Origin: Mesotaenium endlicherianum
Taxonomy: Eukaryota; Streptophyta; Zygnematophyceae; Zygnematales; Mesotaeniaceae
Direction of reading: 5' to 3'
Assembly: GCA_009602735.1 (NCBI GenBank)
Contig: WELA01012509.1
Span: forward strand, 235,232-299,231
Length of the DNA stretch: 64,000 nucleotides
Part shown: one piece after another, positions 1-10,403 of the stretch
Layout: every line of letters starts with the position of its first letter
How positions within the stretch are numbered: position 1 is the first letter of the stretch
The notes under the pieces: model-generated
Databases searched by the model: none
What the model was told of the DNA's origin: nothing
The model's input: the letters and a program-made list of their open reading frames with translations, nothing else
Position numbers and translations under genes: made by a program

Positions 1-1
1 A

Positions 2-1270
2 GGGGAGACATCCGAAAACTTTGACAAGTATATAGAGGTCGGCACAGGGCTCCTCCTCTACCACGATTACGCCAGGATGGTAGGATATACCATCGGAGAG
101 GCCAAGGCAATGGCCCAGGTGAACGAAGCAGGAGCTGTCTCGATTCCTGGTATCTGGGGGGCAGATAGGGTCATCAGGATGATCCCCATGGACGCGGACA
201 GCTTCAAGGACTCAACACCCCACAACAGGTTCAAGGCCATGTACAATGAGGTGGAGAGGAGGAGCTGGGAATTCTTGGCCAGGGAAACCAGTCAGCTGGA
301 CTTTGCAGGGCACTGGTACCCTTGTACTCTCAAAAAGACAGACGCTGCCTTCTTCCAAAAGCCCACTGATTGGCGGTGGATGACCATCAACATGAGGGAC
401 CAGCAGAATGACAGGGCGACGGATGAGGATTTCCTGACAGACCTAAAGGGGAACATAGTATTGCCCCCTCACATTGCGGCTTGGGACCCAAGATTGGATG
501 GAGTCAGAGACTGCATGAGCCAAGAGATGCAGGGGGACAGAAGCAGGGCCCGAGAGTCATTCTCCAAAGGGAAGCACGCTTATGCCAAATGGGCAAGTAA
601 GCAGGGGGAAAAGGACCTCTATGCGGTCCGGACTCAGCAGCCCCCACCAGCACCCAAAAGGGGAAGGTCAGTAGGATATTCTTTTTCTCGGGAAGAGCTG
701 GAGCAGCGGACAGAGGAGACCCCAGAAGTCTCAGAGGAACCCGGGGACGGCGAGGAGGAGGAGTCAGAGGAAGACGAGGAGGAAGGCGAGGAGGAGGACA
801 CTAGCCCCGCCGTGATCCTGACACCTGCCACATCCCCTGTAAGGGAGAAGACGGGGTGGGCCCCGCCGCAACTCGCTCAAGAGGAGGATATCACTTGGCT
901 GGGGACTGCCAGAGGACAGAGCCCATCTCCAGGCAAGGAGACCCAGTCAGACAGGGCAGACAGGAGGGCTGCTCGGGAGATAGCCAGAGGCCTGCCAGCA
1001 TCTCCCTCGCAGAGAGGGCATGTACCCTTGGCTCATGTCATGCAACATCCTTCTGGGATGCCGGTATACGTACCTGTCAGTTTGAGGGCTGCCCAGGAGA
1101 AGGCTGCCTCCCTTCAGTTTCAGACTGTGCAGGAGGAAACAGCCCAGTTACTGCGTTCTCCGCCGGGTCCTTACACGGAACCCCCTTCTCTGACAGGCTT
1201 CAAAAGACCCCAAGACAGGAGGAGGTCTGGCTCCCCTGAGCATAGGGCCTCAGGGACATCTCCCTCCTAA
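2..1270 (+). CDS. ORF3 of family A element (copy A1), 5' end outside window
   Basis: The reading frame is open from the window edge to 1270. The first in-window Met is at 77, but homologous copies start upstream, so that is not the true start. The product begins in the conserved core: the LLYHDYARMVGYT motif, the YNEVERRSWEFLARE motif (near 245-290), the QKPTDWRWMT motif (near 355-385) and the LPPHIAAWDPRL motif (near 460-500). A Glu/Asp-rich tract follows at about 735-800, then a Pro/Ser/Arg-rich tail. No transmembrane segment, protease, nuclease or zinc motif is visible. I do not recognise the family. It sits where env-like genes sit in some gypsy elements, but its composition argues against an envelope. 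A nucleic-acid-binding or Gag-accessory role is only a guess. Confidence 0.75.
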   Translation, partial: GETSENFDKYIEVGTGLLLYHDYARMVGYTIGEAKAMAQVNEAGAVSIPGIWGADRVIRMIPMDADSFKDSTPHNRFKAMYNEVERRSWEFLARETSQLDFAGHWYPCTLKKTDAAFFQKPTDWRWMTINMRDQQNDRATDEDFLTDLKGNIVLPPHIAAWDPRLDGVRDCMSQEMQGDRSRARESFSKGKHAYAKWASKQGEKDLYAVRTQQPPPAPKRGRSVGYSFSREELEQRTEETPEVSEEPGDGEEEESEEDEEEGEEEDTSPAVILTPATSPVREKTGWAPPQLAQEEDITWLGTARGQSPSPGKETQSDRADRRAAREIARGLPASPSQRGHVPLAHVMQHPSGMPVYVPVSLRAAQEKAASLQFQTVQEETAQLLRSPPGPYTEPPSLTGFKRPQDRRRSGSPEHRASGTSPS

Positions 1271-1320
1271 GGGCAGCAGGCTGGGGATAAGAGGGACAGC
1301 ACGCTGTTATTAGTGTTAGT

Positions 1321-1337
1321 GTTGTCGAGGCGACAAC
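1321..1337 (+). other. Inverted repeat beside the polypurine tract (A1)
   Basis: GTTGTCGAGGCGACAAC forms a 7-bp perfect stem with a 3-base loop, 18 bases before the 3' LTR. The same inverted repeat occurs at the same place in the other A copies (44946-44962, 56184-56200, 58587-58603). Related ones lie next to the B LTR (8236-8252) and another candidate element end (9069-9087). Its function is unknown. Confidence 0.8.
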
Positions 1338-1355
1338 ATGATAAGTTGGAGGGAT

Positions 1356-2074
1356 TGTAATGAATCAGTATACTGGTTGATATAATATTCATTTAAATAA
1401 TATAGTTAAATAAGTTCAGCCTGCTGAACTCTAGTTAACAATCAGTCTGCTGGACTTTATACTTAATATCAGTTTAATGACTTGGCCGGAAGTAGCAGGC
1501 TGAGGTCACCTTAAGTCAGCTTGCTGACACATTCTTTGACAGCCAGCTGACTTCCGTACTCGGTAGCAGCGAACTGCCTCGATATGCATCTAAGTGTGGT
1601 ATGCTAGATGAATGGCCAGATGACATCCCTATGATGGATGGCGATTCGGGATGATGGGAGATGGCGGTGGATTTGGTTAACCGAGGTCCTACCAACGTGG
1701 TTAACTCCCGGGTAGGCGGTGCCATCGCACTGACCGTTGAACAGTAAACTCATTCCATGTACATACGCTAGACATTGCTCTCGAGTTCGGCATTCGGAAA
1801 TGAGGCTAACTCTCTTGTATAGCTTACTGAGAGAGATCTGAATCCAAGGCGAGAAGCCATTGATACGCACTGTCTTCTAACCTTGCTTATGTATGAGTTT
1901 ACTGATTTGCATTATTGATGCTAGTTACTCGCATGTGACTTACGAGTATTATTCCCTGCTAGTGTATTGTCCTTTGCCGTTTAACTAGTTAACGGAAATA
2001 CCATAAAGATTACTTGCTGATATAAAGATCTTTATTAATTGTTAATCGCCTATTTGGTAAGTCGATTCATTTCA
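1356..2074 (+). repeat. LTR-A, 3' LTR of copy A1
   Basis: The LTR begins TGTAATGAATCAG and ends GATTCATTTCA, giving TG...CA ends and 719 bp. It is preceded by the purine-rich tract AAGTTGGAGGGAT. Seven further complete or partial copies occur in the window. An open frame of 88 codons lies antisense at 1604-1870 and recurs in several other copies. A block at about 1675-1730 is shared with the otherwise different LTR-B. Confidence 0.9.
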
Positions 2075-2980
2075 AGCTGCCACTGCAGTGAGGGCCGCAG
2101 CCGTTTCCTCAGCCTCTCTGGCATCTCTAGTTGCAAGTACCTCAGCACAAGTGCAAGATTCTACATCTTCATTCTCACCCTGAATCTCCCTATTTACCCT
2201 CCATATTTACTAGTCTGAGACCGCGTCCTTATCATACAAAGAAAAATTTGATAAGAGCTCCGAACCCATTAAAATGAATTGACTTACCAATAGGCGATTA
2301 ACATTTAATGAAAGATCTTTACATCGACAAGTAACCTTTATGGCATTTCTTGGTTACTTAATAAACAGCAAAGGGTTTTACAACTAGTATCACAATACTC
2401 ACACATCAAATGCAAGTAAACGAGCATCAATCATGCAATCAGTGTACTCATACATAAGCAAGGTCAGAAGACAGTGCGTATCATTGGCTTCTCGCCTTAA
2501 ATTCAGATGTCTCTCAGTAAGTGGTACAAGAGAGTTGGCGTCGTCTCTGAATGCCGAACTCAAGAGCATGACCTACCTATGTACATGGGATGAGTTTAGT
2601 GTTCAACGGCAAGTGCGATTGCACCGCCTACCCGGGAGTTAATCACGTCGGTAGGACCTCGGCTAACCAAATTCATAGCCATCTCCCGTGATCTCGAATC
2701 TCCATCCACCCAAGGGTGTCCTCTGGCCATTTATCTAGCATACACCACTCAGATGCATATTTAGGCAATTCACTGATACCGAGTACGGCAGTCAGCTGAC
2801 TGTCAAAGAATGTGTCAGCAAGCAGACCTAAGTTGACTTCAGCCTGCTGCTTACGACTAAGTCATAATACTGAATATAACTAAAAAGTCCCGGTGACTTC
2901 ATATAAACAGTTCAGCACGCTCAAGTTAAATAACTATTACATCTAAATGAATATATTTAACAATATACTGATTCATTACA
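2075..2980 (-). mobile_element. Family A element fragment: 5' LTR plus start of gag
   Basis: On the minus strand an LTR-A copy (about 2270-2980) is followed by a degraded primer-binding site (2257-2268) and then the first part of gag, recognisable by the MVRTRSQTS start that is also seen at 14510. The fragment stops where LTR-A of copy A1 ends. It is clearly more diverged from the other A copies than they are from one another, so it is an older, broken copy. Confidence 0.8.
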
Positions 2981-4200
2981 TATCACCAACGTTATCAACC
3001 TCCTTCACATTTCGCTTGCGCGCGCAATCGGCAGCTAAAAAGTTTCGGTGCCACCATGTAGTGGGTTTAATGCGCTTATTATACAAATGTTCATCAATGT
3101 CAGACCGAGGCCCGATTTTCAGTGGCCTCAGGCACCCAATAGCTTTAGACAAATAGCGGGATTGCAAATTACGAGATCAAAGCGACGAAGACAAAATAGA
3201 CAAACAAGTTTCAAAAAGCTAAATAAATTTGCGTTTACAGTGCACACGCATGTAGTGAGTTGAATGAATTGGTAACATGCCCTTCCTACGCTGTGGCGCT
3301 TCCTCTCCGCATTTTCTCAAAGTCTTGTAGGTCAAGATAGTTCCTCAAGCATTGCTCAATATCACTCAAATAATATAAGTAATGTTTTTAATGTTTTTTG
3401 GGTTACAGTCCAGAGGAGCTTCATGCTTTAGCCTACTAAGCCCTCTGCCATGGCTCTGACCATTTTGAAAATCCATTCAATTTCTCCCTTGCAGCATTAC
3501 AAGCATCATCATTCTATCATCTTGTTGACTCTTTAACATCAAGTTCATTTGTATATGCATCTAAATGAACATTCTACCAACATTAACACTTATTCAAGTT
3601 TAAACTTATTTGACGCCGAGGACCTAGCTGCTTTCAAATTTGCTCCTTCTAACGTACCAAAAATTTGTTCCTCTAAATGCTTCAAAGCAAAATCGCTTAG
3701 ATAGAACCACCAAGGACCCACTTGTAATCTCTTTACAATGTTGGATGCACAAGCTATACAAATGAATAGAGTACTTTGTATGTCTCTTTTGGGGTCGGTC
3801 AGACTAAACAACGCGCATTTTTGCATTGAGGAATCCGTAATAATTTGTGCATAGCAACACGTAAACCCTCACATCCTCTCTCAAAAGCTGCGAACATACA
3901 CGAGCGCACAAAGCGATAGAGCTAGAGAGGGTCGAGTGTTGAGTGTATAAACTTGGTGGACGCGAATATGTTTTGGTCTACTCCTTGACGTCCCGAAATC
4001 GTTGCAAAAAGAGAAAGTGCTCCACAAGTACATACATATTTGAATCCCCTACCTAATACCGACAATCTTTGTTGATCGAGGGATCGGCGAGGAGGGGTCA
4101 TTCGAGGAGTCGAACAGATTTTGAGATTTCAATTCTGCTCTCGAGAAGAATTGAAGATTCGAGTTCGATTGATTGAAACCACGAAGTTAAATCATTATTA
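2981..4200. other. No recognised gene or element
   Basis: This is unique-looking, AT-rich sequence to the right of the older LTR-A copy. Open frames are short. One 78-codon minus-strand frame at 3590-3826 has no recognisable domain. It could be host intergenic sequence or eroded element sequence. Confidence 0.5.
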
Positions 4201-5391
4201 AATATTGCAATTTCTCTCTTCTAAAAAATAATTTGTAAAGTGTCTTATAGAAGATATATCTTCTTATAGTAAGGATATAAAAATATTAGAATAGAAGATA
4301 ATATGTGATGATAAAGATATAGAAAGATAGAGTAGGGCTCTTATTAAAAGATAGAGATAAGTGGAGTGCTGAGGGGGTTTGTAGAGAGAGGAAGAGAGGA
4401 GTGCAGGTGATATGCTGCTCTTTAGCTTCTCTCTCTCTTCCTTGATTTATTGCACTTTGTCATTATCATGCTGCTTTCTATCTCATTTCCTGAGCTTGCT
4501 TATACATAAAGTTATGCTGTTATACGTTATTGCTCTCTTGAGCTGGCTAACTTTGCTTTTTGTAGAAATTTTTATATCTAAAGCTTTAGTGCTTTATTGA
4601 AGAGACCCTCTCTATGCTGCCAGAGCACCACATTGGGCAGAAAAATAAAATCATAAGCACCTTTGCATTCTGCTGCTAAGGTCTTGATACTGCCTTGTAA
4701 TTTCCTTGTTCCAAATTCCTGCTCTTGTGCAGATCCACACTTGCCCCAAGCTCTTGTGCTTTGGCACAAGTTGAGGGCCCTATAAGAATGTGAAACGCAT
4801 CCTGGCAAAGATCTCATCAATCATCACACTCAGTCGAAACACGGAGTTAAGTTTTGGGTCAGTGAAAAAACTTTTGCTTCAGCATCTTCTAAGCATTCAT
4901 TCAGCTCCTAATCACGAGCTTGATGCTCATGTTTTCTCAAACTCTATTTTTCATGCAATTTTTGGGGTGGGTGGATGGGCTTGTGTATGCACTTTGCTTG
5001 TCACTTAGCAACTCCGTGCTAAGTGCAAGCCAGTGCATCTTTCTTATAAATGAAAAATTAGGGTGAGCAGACAGCTATGGAGGCTCTGCTTCTCTTCTTG
5101 AGCTCTCAAATATTGAGAGCTCGAAGATGAGGCGGGTGCTTATGCACCCGCCTATTTTTCATTCTTTTGAAATTGTAATAGTAAACTTAAATTTCATTTT
5201 AGTTAAACTTACATTTTAATATTGCAATTTCTCTCTTCTAAAAACTTTATTTCTGAAGTATTTTATAGAAGATATATCCTCTTATAGTAAGAATATAAGA
5301 ATTATTAAAATAGAAGATACTATATGATAATAATGAAAAAGAAAGATAGAGTAGGGCTTTTATTAAAATAGAAGTTGAGATAGAGATAAGT
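4201..5391. repeat. Pair of about 170-bp direct repeats 1 kb apart
   Basis: The segments 4201-4362 and 5218-5391 are imperfect direct repeats. Both start AATATTGCAATTTCTCTCTT, share the GATATATC and AGATAGAGTAGGGCT stretches, and end near GATAGAGATAAGTG. Between them lies about 850 bp with no convincing gene but with three strong stem-loops at its right end. The pair lies 3' of the DIRS recombinase. It may be the split direct repeats some DIRS-like elements carry, or the ends of a small unrelated element. Confidence 0.65.
4997..5152. other. Three consecutive perfect stem-loops
   Basis: CACTTAGCA (5002-5010) pairs with TGCTAAGTG (5017-5025). GAGCTCTCAA (5100-5109) pairs with TTGAGAGCTC (5113-5122). 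GGCGGGTGC (5131-5139) pairs with GCACCCGCC (5144-5152). Stems are 9, 10 and 9 bp with loops of 6, 3 and 4. The last is followed by a T-rich stretch. Three perfect hairpins in 160 bp are unlikely by chance and suggest a structural part of a mobile element. Confidence 0.75.
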
Positions 5392-5748
5392 GCACAATGG
5401 CATACATGATGCAAGAATGTAGAGAGAAGAAAGAAGAGGTGGGGGGAAAGAGTGTAGGCAGAGAATGCAGGCGGTGTTGTAGGACATATAATCAGTATAT
5501 TACAAGGCTGTAAGCTGAACTGCTACAGGCTGACATGTATTCTAGGTGTGTCTTTCTTTTCTACAGGCTCTTTATTCTTCACAGCAACTTCTGACTGACT
5601 AGCAAGGCTAGTGTCAATTTCCTAACTGTTCTTCTTTTAAATGCTCGCTGAAGCTCATCATGAGAGTAGGGTCCTCTATGAGTTTTATCAGGCAGATCCA
5701 TGGCTTGTGCTGTAGCTAGCATGCTCTCGTTTCAATCAACAATATAAG
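5392..5748. other. Non-coding stretch 3' of the DIRS recombinase
   Basis: AT-rich sequence between the right direct repeat and the end of the tyrosine recombinase remnant. No gene is seen. It probably belongs to the 3' untranslated part of the DIRS element. Confidence 0.4.
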
Positions 5749-6403
5749 CTAGCTTAGCCTTATGGAATTTCCACCTAACTCATTTAGCATTCTGTCAGAC
5801 ATTCCTAAGTTAACAGCAGCAGTGGTTGCTGATTTCCTCAGAGAATGTGTCCCGGCCTCCTGAAGAGAAATCCCTACTAGTACAAAATATTCCTTGCACC
5901 AACTTCTAATCAGCTGATATGAGAGGGCTTGCCCTGCCAACTCACCTGTATCAGTGACATTCTCAATCAAAGTGTCATCTGCCTTGTATGCAGGCGCCAT
6001 AGTCATCAGCCTGCAGAACAGCTTCACTGGAGACCATTTTTCAGAAGTGTGGCATATATAGTCACCCATGTCCCTTCTCTGTATTGATCATTCTTAGCTT
6101 TGCCCATAGGAAGAGAACCTGTGCTCCTGCTATTGCTTCCAGCTTGGCTTCTTGGATCTTGACCTGAGCCAGGTCTGAGTATCTTATGCATCCATAGTAC
6201 ATCGGTCCTATGGTGACTGCTTTCATCAAATTCCTCAAGAATACATTCTCTCTAGCATACCAAGCTAGGATCTCAGTTGTCTTTGCAGGTGAAAGAGGCA
6301 TTTTAGTATTTTTAGGCCTGGGTATGTTTCTACTGGCAACTTCCCTCATCACCCTCAATTTATCTCCTATCAAAGGATTAGGCTGCTTGAGCAATTTGTG
6401 CAC
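5749..6403 (-). pseudogene. Tyrosine recombinase of the DIRS-type element
   Basis: The minus strand shows the hallmarks of a phage-integrase-like tyrosine recombinase. An Arg-containing box (GCIRYSDLAQVK) follows a helical region, and a His-x-x-Arg box (GTHSLRKSATTAA) comes about 130 residues later. DIRS elements use this enzyme instead of a DDE integrase to insert a circular DNA intermediate. It lies 3' of the RNase H remnant, as expected for DIRS. The remnant is broken. A Crypton recombinase is an alternative, but the upstream reverse transcriptase and RNase H pieces favour DIRS. Confidence 0.75.
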
Positions 6404-6599
6404 AGACAGGTGCTATTGCAGCAGCAGACAAGTTAAACACAGAAATAGTTGCACCTGCTGAATATAAACGTCGCATGTAGGTCATAGCCACCTCGTGGGA
6501 TGCAGGTAGCTCTTTTAGCCCTTTTTCTCTACACTATTTCTTGAACTTTTTCCAGTAAGGATTGTATGTCTTGAGAGGGCTCTTAACGCACACGCAGGG

Positions 6600-7014
6600 T
6601 CCCTGGCTAGAACGGCATCTGCAACCTAGGCATAGCCCTCAAATTCCTAGTCTTAATGCTAGAACTGAACACCATAAGATCACTTCTTTCCCAAGTCTTG
6701 GAGTTAGTTCCTGGGAAAAGAACAATTCTGCTATGCCCCAGGGTCATTACCTCCTCTACCTGGGGCAGCCATAAATCTGGAGCTGGTTGCAAGGTCGGCC
6801 ACCAACTGGCAGACTCCCACCTGGGCAATATCAATGTGCACTCTGCCTTGCACCTCCATGCATGAGCAATGATTTCCAGTGCCATCTGAGGTGTGTCCTC
6901 CTGAGGTGTGTCTTATGTCCCCCCCCAGTTGCATGTGAAGGCATCAGTGCCTTCAGAGTTCCTGTATAGAAATTTTGCATTGAATCTCTTGGTCTTAGTA
7001 TTATCTGGGGAAGC
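6600..7014 (-). pseudogene. DIRS-type RNase H region, C-terminal end
   Basis: The minus-strand frame shows motifs typical of the end of the DIRS RNase H domain. An asparagine-phenylalanine stretch followed by DAFTCNW comes first, then HAWRCKAECTLILPRW with the WESASWWP motif. This matches the DIRS pattern of a Pro-Trp-rich stretch that precedes the recombinase. The preceding part of the domain lies at 17240-17307, on the other side of the B insertion. Confidence 0.65.
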
Positions 7015-7019
7015 AAATA

Positions 7020-8217
7020 TAAAATAAATCTTGCTTATTGAAAATAAATATGTTTCATTTAAATACATAAGATCAGAGATAGGTGGAAGCGTGTAAAATC
7101 AGGGAGCGATCTTTGCCCTTATAATGAATTTCGTTTACTCATCTATTCCCCTTGAATCACTTATCGTAGTGTGCCATAGTTGCACAAGGCACAAGAAAGA
7201 GGCGAGCTTGAGGACTAGAGCTTCTCCTTTAGAAACTCATGGCCTCTTGCCTACAAGGCTTACAAGCATCTATAAGCACATACACAACATCAGAGGACTG
7301 AATAGCAAAGGCGCCCTCATTCAGATGACCATGATGTAGCTTAAACACATCCCACTGACTTAGGTGCAAAATTATGGAATATATCCGCTATGTGACCTCG
7401 AAATATGAGAGGGCATGACTCTGTCAATACAACTCCAAATTGAGCGAACTCAACGGCAACGGATGCATCTTGACGAGACCTTTTCGCAAAGTTCTAGTTT
7501 GCTCCATTTAGAGCCCAGACAAAGACGCCATGTCAATTTCCGTAAAAGCTGGTCATAATAACGAATCCGAAAGTGCACACATGACTTGCAAGTAGAAAAT
7601 CCGACTCTAAAGCCTACTGTCCAGAATGTGGGACCACAAACCAGCCTCCTATGTACCTAGTGACCACCTGGTTGACCACGGCGCAAGGTGCGCCGTTTAG
7701 TGGGAAACCTGTGAAGTTGGGACCTGCGTATCTAGGTATAACAACCATTTTATTTGGTCGGTTGACTGAAGTCCTAACTGTTCAGCTAACTGACGACGGC
7801 TCCGCCTGGTAGGACCACACTGGGAGGACATCGGTTCACCGAATCCCAATCAACCTCCCAATTTTTAGTATACTACTAATCGGTCACATGTGCCAATATA
7901 TTCAAATAATTATCTAAATAACTATGTCTATTCTCAGCGTATTGAGTCTAAGTATATTGACCATCATTATACGAGCTAACTATATATCAACCTACTGATA
8001 TTATGTCCTATATACATATCCTAATAATCTCAGCAAGCTACACTATGATACCAATGTGATCCTGCTGACCTTTTCAACAAAGTAAGAAAACTCGCGTTAC
8101 ATCGACATACATTCATTTATATGAACTCGCACATGTGAATATGCTGACATGATAGTTATTTAGTGGTGTATTTTATATATGCAATTGATTAAATAAATAA
8201 TGAACTGATTGATTATA
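7020..8217 (-). repeat. LTR-B, 3' LTR of element B
   Basis: About 1198 bp, homologous along its whole length to the solo LTR-B at 48112-49359 in the opposite orientation. On the minus strand it starts TATAATCAATCAGTTC, preceded by the purine-rich AAGCTGGGGAGA and the inverted repeat at 8236-8252, as in family A. The far end is eroded. It shares the CCTACC...GGTAGG block with LTR-A. Confidence 0.8.
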
Positions 8218-10024
8218 ATCTCCCCAGCTTAAATTGTTGTCGCTTGGACAACACTCAGGATATGACACATTTATTTAATGATACACTTCAGTCAACTAGG
8301 TGAAGCAATGCAAGCAAACAAAAACATGTGTGATGGATTTACCGACCATATGTAAGTAAAAGTAATCACAACAGACTTGTCATGCAAGCAACCATCTGAC
8401 TTCACAATCAATAATTGAAGACATGCATAGCCATACCATACTCTCAAGAGTCATTCCAGTTGAAAGACACAACAGAGGTCAAACAATGAAAGAACGTTAT
8501 TAGAGCTCAGCATACTGAACTAAGCTTTTTCTCCTTCTCCTGGTCTTCAACTCCTGCCGCGCTCACACCTTGAAAGCTGCTCACAAGCAAGCTCTCGTGA
8601 CTTAGGTACCTGCTCAAAATTCAGCGTACCGAAGACAAAGGGAGACCAACTACTTTCATGGCACAGAGTGCCCTTGCAAGGTTAGTAGCATCAACTTAAT
8701 GAGCCCAAGAAAATTTTGAATTTTAACCACATTTTCAGAACACCTTACGTTAAAAGAAACATACGATTGTAAGCAATATACTGGTCACCTCAAGCAGTTC
8801 CCTGATGTGCCATGTATCATTGCTATCCAATCCCAACTTATGGCAATATACTTACTCAGTAGTATGTACACTTGCTCCAGCAGTGTACTGCAACCCACAA
8901 TTTACAACTTTATACCAATCAGTCACTGATGCTCCTGATGCAGTACATACATAGGATGTGGCAGTGTATGACTCAACTAGTATATACACTTGCTGCTGAG
9001 TATGCAGGTAATCACAGCTTACTGAATACTCCTAATACACATCCCATCTCCCTCTTCCCAACTTGAATAGCTGTCGACCCGACAGCTCTAATCACATAGA
9101 CACACCAAGAAGTGCTTGCAACACCTCATGATAAGAACACACACAGAGTGACAGTCACAGAGGATTGCGGAGGCACGAGTGGGTGGAGAAGAATCAACAA
9201 AGGAAAACCAAGAGAGGACACAGATACTAACACTCGAGTAAGCAAGAAAGAAATGCCCTCCCCCCCAAAAAAAAATAGTCCATGTTTAGGACTAGAGCAA
9301 TGCCCAGAGTGGCACTGTGAAGAGTGTACTGCTATTCAGACCCTTTCGTCATAAAGCTTCATCTCTGAATATGCCAAACGCAGACCAACGTATTACACCC
9401 CTCCATTCAAGAGTGTAGATAGCTTGCTATGACATAAAGACAATCGACCCCATAAGCAGGTTTCATCCAATATCAAAGACTAGCTTAGTTAATTGACTCT
9501 ACCAACGCATATATATAATGACTCATACTAGTCATTCCTAGCAAGACATACACCAAAATGACAACCATCCAATAGTGAGAGTCAACAATCCAAGTGAAAA
9601 GGGACCGAAAACAACCAACTGTATCATAGTTCTAGTGTTTCAGGATACTCCCTCCTTCAGGCCTTATTGCCTGAAGTTGCCCAGAGGATAGGTGGGGAAG
9701 CGTCACGTGGCAGTGTCCAGCATGCCAACTCCTCGGCCTCTCTCGACCTGTATGTCACCACTCCTTCACACTCTGCTTGCTGGTCTCAATCTGTCAAACA
9801 AACAACAAGCAAGTGTATAAGTTGCCTTCAATGAGCTTCAAGCTGCGCGTGGTAAACACCACACCCTAGTTGCATAAGTCCACTCAAGATCTGATGACTC
9901 CATCACACAATTCTCGGGAGGGCAAGGCAAACATTGGGATCACAGAGACTCAACCAATGACAATGGGCAAACTCAGTATAGCTCAAAACTAAGTTCCTCT
10001 CTGGAGGCACATACATGGCACCCA
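8218..10024 (-). other. Non-coding retroelement debris with candidate element ends
   Basis: No gene is seen. On the minus strand several features look like retroelement 3' ends. The B inverted repeat lies at 8236-8252. A second inverted repeat, AGCTGTCG/CGACAGCT at 9069-9087, lies beside a purine-rich run ending near 9043. A third hairpin, CTTCAGGC/GCCTGAAG at 9655-9676, lies beside a purine run ending near 9648. Each may mark the start of another 3' LTR. I could not define partners for these, so their extents remain open. Confidence 0.4.
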
Positions 10025-10385
10025 TGTTGAAAATCTTCATCTGTCATTGATTACTCGTTCTATGGCAAGACAAATACTTCACTTGCAGCTCATACACAAC
10101 ACATATAAGCATGCACACGACACCAAGAGGAGCACTCTTTTTCTCGGGGGCTCAACTCTTTCTTACTCAAGTGTGTCCCTTACAAGTTTCTCTGCCCTTC
10201 TATATTCACATTTGTGGCTGCTAACCTACCTCGAACTAATCGACAGTCCTGGTCATTAAAAGCCCTACACATCGACACTCTCAACCAACATTAGCTGGAC
10301 TCGACCGACCACACACTTCAGTCAACCTCCACACATGTAAACGCACATACAAAGCAATTAGAGCTAGGATTGCTTATTTTCTACA
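10025..10385 (-). repeat. Probable 3' LTR of the copia element
   Basis: On the minus strand TGTAGAAAATAAGC directly follows a purine-rich tract 3' of the RNase H gene, the usual position of a copia 3' LTR. The far end is placed at a possible TTTCAACA ending near 10025. There is no second copy in the window to confirm it. Confidence 0.4.
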
Positions 10386-10403
10386 CTCCCTCTCAGTTCT
10401 AAT

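Larger units (their letters stand above)
1..2074 (+). mobile_element. Family A Ty3/gypsy element, 3' end (copy A1)
   Basis: The window opens inside the extra 3' gene (ORF3) of a family A element. After it come the inverted repeat at 1321-1337, the purine-rich tract at 1347-1354 and a complete 719-bp 3' LTR ending at 2074. The pol gene and 5' LTR lie outside the window. The ORF3 and 3' untranslated part are almost identical to copy A2 at 54989-56218, so the two copies are close relatives. The right LTR end directly abuts a minus-strand gag fragment of the same family, which suggests insertion into or next to an older copy. The visible part looks whole. Confidence 0.9.

Noticed and set aside
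634-831. Ser-rich minus-strand frame
   Set aside because: Antisense of the Glu/Asp-rich tract of ORF3.
3590-3826. 78-codon minus-strand frame in the unrecognised left region
   Set aside because: Short, with no domain, no homologue in the window and no splice context that I could support.
5131-5152. GC-rich hairpin followed by T-rich sequence as a bacterial-type terminator
   Set aside because: The window is clearly eukaryotic and no upstream gene ends there. It is more likely a structural feature of an element.
4201-5391. The direct repeats as LTRs of a small LTR element
   Set aside because: No TG...CA ends, primer-binding site or target duplication could be found.
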